The position numbers were made by a program, and so were the translations under genes. Source: Apostichopus japonicus (taxonomy: Eukaryota > Echinodermata > Holothuroidea > Aspidochirotida > Stichopodidae). From it: a stretch of DNA of 64,000 nt. Below the pieces are notes generated by a model. That model made no database searches. It saw only the letters and a list, made by a program, of their open reading frames with translations, and had not been told where the DNA came from. Shown here in pieces: positions 1 to 12,265 of this stretch (the first letter of the stretch is position 1; each line of letters opens with the position of its first letter). Location of the stretch: positions 5,092,214 through 5,156,213 of the forward strand of contig NC_092567.1 of NCBI RefSeq assembly GCF_037975245.1, given 5' to 3'.

Positions 1-181
1 CCCCATTTTTGAAGGCCACTCCCCACCCCACCCCCCCAAAAAAAAATATGGTAGGCCTACAACATATTTTGGTCTAAATCTAAAGACATTTTATTCGAAA
101 TTGATTTGGCCCAAAACAATTTTGGTCCCAAACAATTTGAGTACAAACAAATTTCTAAAAAAAATGGGAGGGGAGGGTGCT

Positions 182-283
<102 letters not shown>

Positions 284-739
284 CCAAGGGGCTAGACCTC
301 CACGACGGGTTGTGTGGCTGTTGCCCTGCTCCTACACCCCTTCTGGCGCCACCATATCGGTATATAAATGTGCGAATATACAATGGCGAAACTAAAGGGT
401 TTTTACAGCTAGGGGACGGCAAAGGAGCATTTTGGTCGTCCTATTCTAGCTAATATTCGTCAGAAAGGAGTGGCCTTCTTTTCACTAATGTAGGTCGAAA
501 AAATGTATTTTTACTTAAACATATAGCGGAAACAGAAAGGTCCCTAATTCCACTCATTTGTCAAAGTGTAGTTAGGAACCACTGTATTTCGAGTGAAATT
601 AGATCGTCGTCCTGGGGGGGGGGGGGGTTTAAAAGGATGGGTGTCCCCCTCCCTTTTGATTTAAAAAAAAATAATAATTAAGGTTTCTTAGATGCAATCT
701 GGTGCTGTAGTTTGCAACTTTTAAGGTCAATTTATGTTC

Positions 740-2430
740 AAAAATCGTTAAGAAAGTATTTCTGCGTCTTTGGCCTGCACATTGGATGGAATGCTAACAA
801 AACACGTTTTCACTTTTACTGCATTTAGAGAATTTCCACCATTGCAAGAAGGATATTTCCGCGTTTTCAACCTGTCTTTAGTTAAAAAAAAAACACACAA
901 CCACGTTCCCTCTCTAGCGCATATTAGCTAAAATGTGCCAAAATTACTTTCCCACCCTCCCTTGACAAAATCCTTCAATTCCGCTATTGTAAAAATCAAA
1001 ATCCGCGTTTTCGACCTGCATTTATAGAAAGTAATTTCAACCCCCAGCATATTGGCTGAAATGCTTTCAAAACCCTTTTCTCTCCCTTGACAAACTCATA
1101 TATATAGTTCCACCATTGTAAAACAAATCCGCGTTTTCGACCTGCACAGTTTAGTGAAAACACCTCACCCCCATCCCCCCACCCCCTGCCAACCCCCTTG
1201 CTAGAGCATATTGGCTGAAATGTGCCTAAAACACTTTTAACCTCCATTAAACAAAATCCTATTGTTTCGCCATTGTAAATAATATATATATTTCCGCGTT
1301 TTCGACCTGCACTTAGCGCAAAAAACCTCAACCCCCACCCAATTCAGGCGCATATTGGCTAAACTAATCTTAAAATGTTTCCTTATTTTTCCTGCATGCA
1401 TTTAGAGAATTTCTGCCACAGTAAACTAAATATTTCTGAGATTTTTTACCTTCCTTTAAGTGAAAAAAACCCCCCGTCAAACTCAACCTTTTCTTGGCTG
1501 AAATGGCCCAAAAACACATTTTCACCCTCCCTAGACAACATCCTCCAGTTCCGCTGTTGTTAAAAAAATACATTTCCGCTTTTTCGACCTGCATTTTGTG
1601 CAAAAAGATTCATGCCCAACCCCTTCTTGGTGAATATTGTCTGAATGCGCCCACATATTTCGACATACATTTATGGAACAAATCCCAACTCTTCAACGCG
1701 CATGATGGCTGAAATGCGCCCCAAAAGCTTCACCGTCGCTTGACGAAATCCTCAAGTTTCGCCATTATATAAGAAAATTAATGCCGTGTTTTCGACCTGC
1801 ATTTAGTGAGAAAAAAAGTTTCAAACCCAACCAATTCTTGTCTAATATTGGCTTAAATGGGCCAAAAATATTTGTTCACTTTCTCTGCGTTAAGAGAATT
1901 TCCGCCATAATGAACAAAATATATTACCTCGTTTTCGACCTGCCTTTAGTGAAAAAATATCACCCCTCCCCCACCCCTTCCTGGCCAATATTGGCTGAAA
2001 TGCGCCAAAAACACTTCTTCACTTCACCCTCTATAGACAAAAACCTTCGTCATTGTAAAAAAACAACATTTCCGCCTGTTCGGCCTGCATTTACGAAAAA
2101 GCCTACAACCCCTTCTCCTTCCTGGCGCATATTGACTGAAATGCGCCGAAAACTCTTCACCCTCCCTCGACAGAATCCTCTAGTTTCGCCATTCATTGTG
2201 TAAACAAAAAAACATTTCCGCGTTTTCGCCCTGCATTAAGTAAAAACAAAAACTAAGCCCTTCCCCGCCCCTCCTGGCGCGTATTGGCTGAAATGCGCTC
2301 AAAAAACTTCTTCACCTTCCCTTTGACAAAATAATCTAACTCATCAATTGTAAACTTTAAGATTTCCGCGTTTTAGAACTACATTTAGTGAAATAGCTTT
2401 AAACCTGCACCACTTCCTGGCGCATATAGT
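740..2430. repeat. Diverged tandem array, about 145-bp unit, roughly 11-12 copies
   Basis: The phrase TTCGACCTGCATTTA, or a close variant, recurs near 774, 868, 1010, 1137, 1301, 1393, 1585, 1790, 1936, 2080, 2225 and 2371. Each is followed by an A-rich stretch, a C-rich stretch, a variant of GCGCATATTGGCTGAAATG, and then CACCCTCCCTTGACAAAATC. Spacing is mostly 140-150 bp. The units are strongly diverged and carry indels, so this is an old array. The reading frames across it are by-products of the repeat, not genes. Confidence 0.85.
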
Positions 2431-2435
2431 CTAAA

Positions 2436-2590
2436 ACATGGGCGGTGATCCGTACTTCCGAGTAGGGGGGGGGGGGTTATGACCTTTTTGACTATCTAAG
2501 CGTAGCGCCACCATGAGTTGGCGCGAAGTGTACGAGAAAATTTGGGATTTACAAACCCTCTAGATGGCCGGAAACGGCACTTCCCAAGGT
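2436..2590 (-). repeat. Dispersed repeat fragment (GCGCCAAC/GGTGGCGC family), minus orientation
   Basis: It begins with CATGGGCGGTGATCCGT and contains GACTATCTAAGCGTAGCGCC, then TTGGCGCGAAGTGTACGAG and GGAAACGGCACTTCCC. The same ordered blocks, in the opposite orientation, occur at 25320-25530, 28155-28260, 30877-30980, 60540-60645 and 62610-62720. From about 2590 to 3115 I see no gene or further repeat. Confidence 0.7.
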
Positions 2591-3119
2591 TTCCAAGTGG
2601 CATATACCCAACTTTATAATAGGGATATCATGTCCGAAATATCTCATAATCAGGATCCAAAATACTTTTTTTTTAAATTTCGAGTGTTATTTTGGGAAAA
2701 TTGCCCCTGTCAATCTTGTTTCAGGCGCTACGCTAGAATGTTCGAGAGCTCTTTTATATTATTCGATGAAGAAAATGGCCTCATGCAGGCTATTATAGGC
2801 CTATACACATGCAATACACAATAACACATAGTTACATTCCTAGGTACCGATTGCTAGGGCATCCAGGTGAAACGTGTATTAAGCATTACCCTGGTAACAT
2901 GAGATTCTCAGCTGTTCGAGGGAACATGTAAGTGTGTAGGCCTACTAAAGGGCCTATATGAATACTATGAGGGTGCATATATGTACTATATCAATATCGT
3001 GATAAAGATAGGCTTTTTATTTGAAAAGATCGCACTGCGTTTATGGTAGGCGAGAAATGAAGCTAAAAAAGAGCCGTACATTAACGATGATGCATACATG
3101 TAGGCATATAAATATACTT

Positions 3120-3250
3120 ATCCCTGCATTTGGTGGGGGGGATATGGTGTATTACATCCCCTCCACCCATTTTCATGGGGGATATATCCCCCCTCCCCCC
3201 CCCCCCCAGGATCGCCGCCCATGGTCTGAAATCCGCCCAAAAGACTTCGT
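3120..3250 (-). repeat. G/C-run repeat fragment ending GATCGCCGCCCATGG
   Basis: Runs of G and C flank ATATCCCCC blocks, and the segment ends with GATCGCCGCCCATGG. The reverse complement of the same arrangement is at 60050-60180 (CCATGGGCGGCGATC followed by G runs and ATATCCCCCCAATATTT). Both look like copies of one non-coding mobile repeat. The following 3226-3300 carries CGCTCACTTGACAAATTC twice (about 3252 and 3274), resembling the array at 740-2430. Confidence 0.6.
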
Positions 3251-3419
3251 CACGCTCACTTGACAAATTCCTCTCGCGCTCACTTGACAAATTCGATATC
3301 AGCGGAAACCACTGTTATCGAACCCGGTTTCTCGATTACCGAACTCGGTTTATCGATTTCCGCAGTTTCTGCGTTATCGACCTGGCCAGCAATTTTGCTC
3401 ATTTAAAGTAAAACTTAGA

Positions 3420-5880
3420 AAGAATAACCACAAATTAAGAACGCACAAATGCAATAACAAGGCGTATGACCTAATAAAAATATGTTATTTGGAGGATTTC
3501 CCCCAATGGATGATTCGTAGTCACTGCTGTACACCTACTGACCTACTTAATGTATGTTTCCATGGTTACTTTGACACGTTCACTGACAATGTTTGAGGGG
3601 TATAATGGGCACGTGGTTCGTTCAACTATTTCTATTCAGTATGTTAAACTGGTTCGTGTCATCCATTATTATGCTAATGAGATATTAACGGAAGTTCCAG
3701 GTGTGTCATTCTTACCATTGACTTGCTTTAGAACATAAATTGTTTGAATCAATCGTCTGTATAATGTAAGTGCTGCATACATTTGTACAGAAAACTATTG
3801 TAGAAGTAGAATAGGCCTACTGCGTGTACTAAAACGGTGATGATGCTATCGGGTAGAAACATGGAATGGATTTGATGGGATCTCTAAAAACATACAGATT
3901 CATCTCTCTGAAGGGGAGGGCGAAGGGGGGGGGGGGCAGTGGCGGGAACAGGTATACAGTAGGGTTGTCTGAATGGTGAATGAGGTTAGACTAAACTTAA
4001 TGATACTGAATACCGGGATTGGGATAGAGCACTGATAGTCTAGAAAGTGAATAATCATATTCCATTTTTTTTTTTGATAATTCGACCAAGCAATGCTGCT
4101 AATGTATCATACTTTTCAGTGATACATTTTTCGTGGTTAACGTTATTCCTGGAATGGCATTGAGAATATGACATGCTAAATAATTTTCGTTTATATTTTA
4201 TTTCATTCGTAGTATTACTGAATAGTTTTTCCCTGTTTCTTTGGAGTGTCGGGTGAGGCGGGATTGGGCGACTTAAATATTGTTTTCATTGTTTTTAGAA
4301 ACACGACATACACTGTGGAACATATCAACTAATAACATTAACGTGAATGTGTGAGGGTGGAAATGGGAAACTTGTTATGAGGTTGGTCTGAGGAACTAAT
4401 GAAGGTGAGAGGAGTAGCGATAGAGTAAACTGAATATATTCGTTGTGTAACCAATTTGACTCTGAGAAAAAGAAATATATTAAAGTATTAGCGAGGTTTA
4501 CGTCTCTGTTAAAATAACTACAATATATTCTTAGCCTATGTAAAGAATCCAATGGACATGAAGAAACAAGGAAATCACAAGTAATTGATTATGGAGCTGG
4601 AGATAATAAAGACAAACCACTCGGTGGCAGGAACAAAGAGGGTGATGATAGGGTTAGGGTAGGAGGGGGTAAAAATACATTGAAAAGGGAAACTGCGAAG
4701 AAAAAAAAAGAGTGTAATGACGGTTAGCTGAAAGGGGGTTGGTAGAGTGACGATGGATTGGTAAATGGGAGGTGTCGGGAATGTATTGAGTGAAACCGGT
4801 GTTCGAATGGGTCATAAGTGAGGGGTTGGGGTGGGTGTGGGTGGAAGGGGTAATTCAGTCACACTAAATTGTAAAGGGCAAAGCAGGGATGTCATGATCG
4901 ATTCAAATTAGACGTGATATTAATACGGGGAATATTAAAATATGAAGCGAATTTTGTTCAAAGTTATGAATGATAAAAAGATGAAGCTCACGATAACTTG
5001 GTAAATTATTGTTTACAATAATGATAAACTAATGAGAATAACTATAAATTTAGCTTATTTGGTGCCAGGTTGTATTTCAACTATAAAGAAGAAACTTAAA
5101 TAGTTTTAAATGGATTAAATCTTAACCTCTGTAATTATGAGATATATTATATATTAGCCTTAATTGATGTTATGTTAGTAAAAAATACAATTTAACTTTA
5201 ATGAATTCCATTACAAGAGTATTCTCATTTGATCACAATTTGAGAGGGAGGAAGGGGGGGGGGGTGGGTCGAACAATAAAGTTATATCTTATTGCTATTG
5301 CTATTTTTATTGCCATAATTTTACTACTTTTATATCAATAACGATTTTCAATCTCTTTTGTTGAAAAAATTCTTATGTACATTGTACAACTTAAAAAACA
5401 AATATTTTGGAGGTTTCAGTCAAAAGTAACAGTTATTACTTATAAAACTCAACTTTAAAATATTCATTATTCTCGCTAGAATGATTAAAATCCAACTACC
5501 CTGTGAATGTATCTCTTATTTTATCCTATAAAACATTCCTGTCAATCTAAAACCAAATTCTTATTTAAATTTAAACAATAAACTAAACAAAGAACGTTTC
5601 AAGCAACCCCCACCCACCTTCTTCCCCTCTCTTACCAACACCCGCTTAAAATATTCCTTATTAATCCATTACATTTTGTTTTATTTATCATAACATTCTA
5701 CAGAATTCCTTTCACGATGACCTAATTATAGAAATAAATTCAAATAAACTAATTAAATCCAATCCTTGACATTAAAATACAGCAGATTTAACTCTCTCTA
5801 TTGTTAGTATAATATTGATAGCTTTAATTAATTAAATTAATTCCCTATTTAACTGTTATGATGATTCTAACATCTACACC
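3420..5880. other. AT-rich stretch with no recognised gene
   Basis: No reading frame with recognisable protein features on either strand. There are short G runs (about 3927 and 5256) and A/T-rich low-complexity DNA. It lies downstream, in minus-strand terms, of the LRR-like exon, so it may be intron of that gene. Confidence 0.5.
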
Positions 5881-5891
5881 AGAATACTTAC

Positions 5892-6100
5892 CACAGCTCC
5901 TTCAAGCTTGTACACTGTGAGGAGTAAGACAAGATGGCCGTCAACTCTTCATTAGTTAGTCTCCTGTTTCTGTCAGCGATATTCAGGTCCTGGAGAGAAC
6001 TCAGGATAGAGAGAGAGAGACCAGACTCAAGGATAAGGTTCAGACCAGACTCATCAACTCTAGGAGAGCAGTAATCTAGATCAACACGGGAGATAGGAAT
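5892..6100 (-). CDS. Leucine-rich-repeat exon, probably of an NLR-like or other LRR protein (partial gene)
   Basis: Read on the minus strand, a pyrimidine-rich acceptor (TCTATTCTTTCATTCTAG) precedes a 209-nt segment open in one frame, followed by the donor GTAAGT. The translation contains SLQDLNIADRNRRL followed by TNEELTAILSYSSQ and CTSLKELW. This matches the spacing of the ribonuclease-inhibitor-like LRR consensus (LxxLxLxxNxxL...C.SLxxL) used by NLR proteins. The segment is too short to be picked up as a long open frame. It starts in phase 0 and ends in phase 2, the final Trp codon being split by the intron. I found no convincing neighbouring exons, so the full protein is unknown. It could belong to any LRR protein. 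The NACHT exon at 50.0-51.5 kb is on the same strand but 44 kb upstream, with many transposons between. Confidence 0.55.
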
Positions 6101-8900
6101 CTAGAATGAAAGAATAGAGTTACTGGTAGTAGAGTAGATAGAGATAAATAGATTGGATTTGGTAAGGATTAGAATAATTATTATCATATTATAAATAATA
6201 ATAACGAAATAAAAATAAAGAAAAATAAAGGGATAAACGAGGACAATTAGAGGACAAAAAGGAATAAGTTAATGGAACGGAAATAAGGGATGGATTTTGA
6301 GGGGAGACAAATATAAACAAAAATAATTAGATTAGATTAGAGAAAAATAAAATGGTAATGTAGAATTAAAGGGTTAGTTTTATTGTTTTACAATTAAATT
6401 ATTAATTACAGTTTTGTTTATAGCTAGTAAGGTTTAATAAACGGAGAATGTGAGGCTACATATTTTTATTTATTAGTTAATAGGAAACAAATTCAATGAC
6501 GGGTTGAGAATTTTATAAGAAATTGGTAAATAATAATTGAGATTATCTTTCTTTTGAAGAAAAATATTGATCAAATTTATTTGTATTTTTATTTAGGAAC
6601 TTTCAGAAGGAATATGTAATTTAATTTTATAGGAATCATGAAAAGGAAACTTCTACTCTAACTAATATCAGGTTTTTATAAAGTTTAAGGATATTTGGAG
6701 GAATTATATTTAAATCAATAGGTTGTTTCTTATAATTAAAATGCAATTTAGAGAAGCAGATGTACGGTAGATCAAATTCAAGTTTCCAGAGAGAGGTTGA
6801 CGAGGCTTAAACTCAAATTTTAATTTACAAATTATTTAATTATTGATCCAAATCCGACTATTCTGCTTGAATTATAATTATTTCTAATTAATACGATTTG
6901 TTTAAATGATGATGTCCATCTGTGTTTTGTTATTAAATTCATTTCTAAGTTACGGTTTGATTGTGACATAACTTCTAGTGGATTTTTTTTCGAAATGTAG
7001 CTTTGTTCTTTCTTTGTGTTTGTAGATATTCCTAAATTGGGTATTGCTTATGATCTTAACTTTCTAAACTGTATCGTTTTTTCCAATTAAATAGTACCAT
7101 CCGCTTTTTACACTTTTTTTTACAAATAATATTGTTATCTGGAAACACTTCATATCATTGAGGGTTTAATCATACTAATTAATTATTACTTTTAAGTTTA
7201 ATTGGGTTGAATGGGTCTTCATTGAAATATCTTCTTTTACTATGGAGTTCAGCGGGTGTGAACAGTTAGCGGAACATTTAACGTTAGAGCTACGGCTCTA
7301 GCGAACTTCTGCTATTAAGTGTTGCAGCAGGGTAAAATAAGTGGCGCACTTTCAATTTCAAAACCATTTTACTTTTTAAATATCATGTGGCCATAAGTCT
7401 GTTGGCTTGGAAATGACGCACAGTTCTTATAATTATGTGGGCAAATTTAAGACAAAACCAGCTGTGAGTAGAACACCACGATCTAGTTGTTGCTGGAAAG
7501 ACATGGACGGAAGATTCCTGTTTAATAACTATGTATTGCATTTGGTTATGATTAGACTTAATTGGAAAACTGTTTTATATAGGCTCAAAGCTCTAGGCCC
7601 TAAACAGTATTTGACAAAACTATATATCACACAAGTGGCTCATATGTCCGACCTGGTATATTCAGTGAGTTAGGTGATTAAAATATTAATTGTGGAATGT
7701 TATAGATTACTTGTATTCACGCCTATAACTATAGGCTATATTATGTACGAGTAAAATCGAGTTGAATCATTTTCTGTGATTTAAATTTTTTGAAGGGATA
7801 ACAAATTTCCAAAGTTTGTCTATGGATACTTGTTGTTAGCTAGAATGAAGTAATTGTTTTCGAAGTAAAGGATAGGCATCAGTTCACTTAATCGCTGGTT
7901 TTATTCTTCGCTTAATTTAAAATATCCCTAAAGAAGAATCAGTGTCTCGATTGTATTTTATTCAATTCCTTTATATTTAAGATATGCTTTAACTTGGAAT
8001 TTTTTAATAATCAGTCTACAACTATACGCTTAGATTTGTATTATTTATTAGTTAGATTTGCTAAGCATGTCCTCTTGCTAAAAGTAGTAATTCTAGCTTT
8101 CCGCGGGTGATAATTAAGATTTTTAACATAGCCTAACTGTATTGCTAGTCTAACATATAGCCTACCTAAGTTTGGCCTGGCCTTTGTACACATCCTAGCC
8201 TATGCCTCTATACCATACCGTCAAATTATCTCGCTGATCAATAATTACTGTTTTAACTATTCACAGCGGGTCCTCTCCATTACACAATCCATCTTTATAA
8301 CCAACCACTCAACAAGTCAATGGTAACAAACAACGTCCACGAATTTACTACGTACTCTGCAACTCCACTAATATAACACTAAACCATTCATTGTCGGTGA
8401 TACTGATATATACTAGATGGGAACAGGTATTCAATAGCATAAGTCACAGATATTCATATACGGGTGATGTTTGAGATTTGTAACAGACATTTTGGCGCCA
8501 ATAGAAATAAACGTACGTAACGTTATATATGCCCGGTGGAAGCAGACAGTTTAAAAACTGACGTCGATTGGGGATGTATTAAGAAAGTCATACACATCTT
8601 GCAGACACATCGTGCAGACAAAACGTGTCTGTGTCAAGTTACATTTTTGTTTTTTACAAATAATCACTTGATCATCATGAAATTATTGGAATAAATGTAA
8701 CTACACAACTTTTTCATCCCTCCCCACCCAACCACCTTTGTAATTAATTCCATTCCATGTCAGTGCTGGATTATGCAGATAAATCTTTGCACCAGCAAAG
8801 AGAGTGTCAGGCAATCAAACGATGTTTTGTCTTTTCACGTACCTCGTAATTGCTCAAATCAAAATAATATGCCGACATTTCACCAATAATTGTAATAGTC
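6101..8900. other. AT-rich stretch with no recognised gene
   Basis: Long A/T-rich non-coding DNA. The 88-aa frame at 7407-7673 has no recognisable motif or clear splice context. In minus-strand terms this is upstream of the LRR-like exon and may be its intron. Confidence 0.5.
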
Positions 8901-9283
8901 AATTCATGTAGCCCCCCCCCCCCCTTTTCTCCCTTTTTACTTATTACCATCGTCATCAAGAAAAGTTTATTTTTTGAGATAAAATAGTTGAAATTTGTAT
9001 AAGAAAGAAATCTTGATTTCGAGAAATGCAATGGCAATTTCGAGAGAAACGTACAAGTTTGAGATAAAAGGCTAATATTTTTTAGATGATAAGTCGACAT
9101 TTTAAAAGTTTAAATTTAAAACAAAAAGAAATCGATATTTTACATGAAGGGAATTAAAGAGGTCAAAATCAATCGAAGAGGTTTTAAATTTTAGAAAAAA
9201 TAGTTTAATGTTGAGAATTTCGGTTATATTACAGATTTCAATTTTAAGACAAATCTGATTTTCAAGAAAAGGGTTTCAATTAT
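8900..9283. repeat. A-rich quasi-periodic low-complexity tract
   Basis: After a C run near 8911, phrases such as GAGATAAAA, GAGAAA, TCGACATTTT and TCGATATTTT recur irregularly every 30-40 bp. It looks like a decayed short-unit repeat. The 97-aa frame on the minus strand here is not protein-like. Confidence 0.45.
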
Positions 9284-10702
9284 GAACAAGAGCCCAAGGG
9301 CACTGTGGTTCCTTGCTTGGGGTATATGACAATACACATAATATTATCAAGCAAGATTCGGCTCAAATAGTCCTAGTAATTGTGGTCCTACATGTTCCCA
9401 TAAAGAAACCAACACTATAGCCAACACTTTTGTGATCACAAAATGTGATCGGATTTTTGATCAAAAGGCACTTTTGAGATCTAAATATGGCATCGAAAAT
9501 GTAAGAAATATATGAGACCTACAAGCGTGTCAACAGATATGATAACATGATAACTTCACACACAAAAGGTCACCCGGAGGTCAACCAATTGACATTTTTG
9601 ATCGGTGAGACCTAAATAGAGCATGACTGTAAAAATTCAAACATTTTTTCTTTGCCCATTTTGTCCCCCCAAAATACTACTTTTTTTACATTAGCTGACC
9701 TTTGGTGACGTTGGATCACATGACCGTTAAGTTTGAAAATATTCCCCTATACCATTTGCAACTTGTCCAAAAATATCAACCATGTCACACCTTGGAACTG
9801 GGAGTTGTTGCATTAAATGTCTGAAAATTAACTTTGACCTCGTATAACTTCGCACACGAAGGTCACACGGGTGTCAACCAATTGACATTTTTGATCGGAA
9901 GGTACCTTTGATATCAAAATCTAGCATCAAAACCAAACATTATCTTTTTTGCTCGTTTCCTCCCAACATAAGCACATTTTTTCTAATGTGACCTTTGACC
10001 TTTTGACCTTGGTTTCAGATGTAGTTTAATCTCCTGATTCCAAAAAACAAAACGAAAAGTCTGTACAACCATCCTAACTCCGACCGAAAAACTTTGCCCC
10101 ATATAACTTCGCACATAAAGGTCACACAGGGTCAACCTAATGACATTTATGATCAGAAGGTACCTTTGACATCTGAAAATAGCATCGAAACTGTAAAAAT
10201 CCACTAAACACGAAAAGGTCACCAGAGGTCAAATTGAGGTCAAGGGTCACCCAGATGCGGGTCGACAAGTGGATTACATTGAGGCAACTCCCAACCCTAA
10301 CAGACATTTCGTTCTCAAGTTATTGCAAAAATAATAGTTTTTTATCATTAATTGACCTTTGGTGACCTCGGATCACATGACCGTTACGTTTGAAAATGCT
10401 TCCCTAACCAGTGTACAACTTGTCCCAAAATATCAATCTTGTCGCACATTGGCACTAGGAGTTATTGCAGTTTTAATATTTTCGGTTTTTGGACCATAAC
10501 TGACCTTTGGTGACCTTTGTGGGCACCAACAACAATAGGGCACACCTTCTCCATATGGCGGATCTATAGTCCAAGTTTGGCCTCAATCCAACATTCCCTT
10601 ATTGAGATACAGCGTACCCAAGCAAGTGTCACAGACGCACACACACACACACACGCACGCCAACCTGACTGCATAGGTTCCTTTTGCTAAAGCAAGGAAC
10701 CA
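9284..10702 (+). repeat. Interspersed repeat with terminal hairpin, long copy
   Basis: The 1.4-kb segment starts with GAGCCCAAGGGCACT and ends with an (AC)n tract, TGCATAGGTTCC and a hairpin at 10676-10701 (GGTTCC...GGAACC with inner TTGC/GCAA pairing). A second, shorter copy with the same ends is at 54551-55166. Inside, TGACCTTTGGTGACC-type phrases, GGATCACATGACCGTTA and ATAACTTCGCACA recur several times, so the body is itself internally repetitive. There is no long open frame. A hairpin at one end after a microsatellite recalls Helentron-type non-autonomous elements, but I see no diagnostic terminus. Confidence 0.7.
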
Positions 10703-10823
10703 AAAAGGGAAACTCAATAACAAAGATTTTCTTTGTTTGCATTAAAATATCTAGTTCTGATATTCTCAATATACAATAAGTGACAACTGATTCTTATTGT
10801 CTTTGTCTCTATCTCCTCATTAG

Positions 10824-10915
10824 GTCAATGTGGAATAACCAGTCTTGAGATGATCTTTGGGGATCACATGATGTGGATCTTGCACAGAATGGTTTACAAT
10901 ATGCTGATGGTAATG
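10824..10915 (+). CDS. Candidate internal coding exon, unknown protein
   Basis: A pyrimidine-rich acceptor (GTCTCTATCTCCTCATTAG) and a donor (GTAAGTGT) bound 92 nt that are open in only one of three plus-strand frames, with entry phase needing one upstream base. The translation includes CGITSLEMIFGDHMMWIL. No family recognised and no partner exon identified. The splice signals are good but the exon is short, so chance is possible. Confidence 0.3.
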
Positions 10916-11339
10916 GTAAGTGTATAATTAGTGTACAACAGGACTGGTAAGCTGGGTTGTAGTTATAATTAGATGGGAGTCTGGGTAGGAAGTGATTTTG
11001 TTACTGCCTATTCCTGGAGGAACAGTTATTGTTATGAAACTTGCTTGATCAACAAACTCCCTAAGGTCCTAGAGAAGAAGATATGAAGGCTTCAGTCTAA
11101 CATTCAAAGACCATATAATAGGCAATGCATGTCATACATTGTATTGCTTACCATTGTGAAAAAGTACACAAAGAGGTGTATGTATTTAATATACTGGGCC
11201 TCTTTTTTGTTTTGTGTGGCCATCATAAATTAAGGAACAAATTATTCATATGATTTGATCCCGTCCAATTTTTTGGTTTCGATGAATATCGTAACCTTTG
11301 CAATCTTGGTGGCGTACTGTATGTGTGTATGTGCGTTGT

Positions 11340-11845
11340 GACGCCCAGCTGGTAAACACGATATCTCAAGCAGGGAAGTTGGACCAAGTTCATGTTTGAT
11401 GTGTAAACGTACCACATAAAGTACAAGAAGCCTATTGTTTTATGTGGAGGTCAAAGGTTATTTAGGGTCAATAGTGGTCAAATTGTTGAAACCTTGTAAA
11501 CACGATATATCAAGAACGGAGGCTTGGGGCAAACCTCATATTTAGCGTTTAGACGTACCACATTGAGTACAGGAGCCTAATGTTTTTGGTGTAGGTCAAA
11601 GGTCATTTGGGGACAAAAGGTCAAATTGTGATAACCTTGTAAACATGATATTGCAAGAAAAGACTGATCTCATATTTGGTTTGTAGATGTAACATATTTA
11701 ATTTCAGGAGCCTATTATTGGTTTTGGTGGAGGTCAAAGGTCATTTGAAGTCAGCAAATGCCAAACATTTACTTCACTCACTAAACATAATATCGTAAGA
11801 GAAGCTTGGACAGATCGCATATTTGGTATGTCATTGTAATACATT
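11340..11845 (+). repeat. Tandem array, about 143-bp unit, carrying AGGTCAAAGGTCA motifs
   Basis: The phrase GTAAACACGATAT, or a variant, occurs near 11353, 11500, 11640 and 11780. Each is followed by a GACC/GGGC block, CGTACCACAT-like sequence, AGGAGCCTA and then AGGTCAAAGGTCATTT. A related array in reverse orientation is at 52850-53185. No coding potential. The DR1-like motif is discussed in the findings. Confidence 0.8.
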
Positions 11846-11847
11846 GC

Positions 11848-12265
11848 CCTCATACAAATTAAAGCATGTAAACTGCATGTAAATTGCATGTAAATTGTAT
11901 GTATCTTGTATGAAAAGGCTCAAACATGCAATTTGCATGCATGTACATGCTCTACACATGCTGTTTTCATACAATTTACATGCATGCATCCAGGAAGCAT
12001 GTATTTATGCATGCATGTATTCGAATACATGCGTGTAAACCTTACACTAAGCATGTATCGCAGCAATATGAGTGTCCATTGGGCATGTAACTTGGTGTAT
12101 GCATGCATGTAACCAAACTGTCAAACATGTTTTTGGACTTAGTTGTTTTATGAATGCTTGTGAAGCATGTATTTTGGACTTTGTCAAATTCATAGTGCAT
12201 GTATTCAAATTTACAGTGCATGTATTTTGGACTTTGATCAATTTACAATTGCACACATGCAATTA
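11848..12265. repeat. CATGTA/GCATGCAT-rich low-complexity tract
   Basis: GCATGTA, CATGCATG and ATTTACA recur dozens of times over about 420 bp. Since GCATGC and CATG are palindromic, both strands show open frames full of Cys, Met and His; these are by-products of composition. From 12266 to 13280 I see no gene or clear repeat. Confidence 0.8.
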
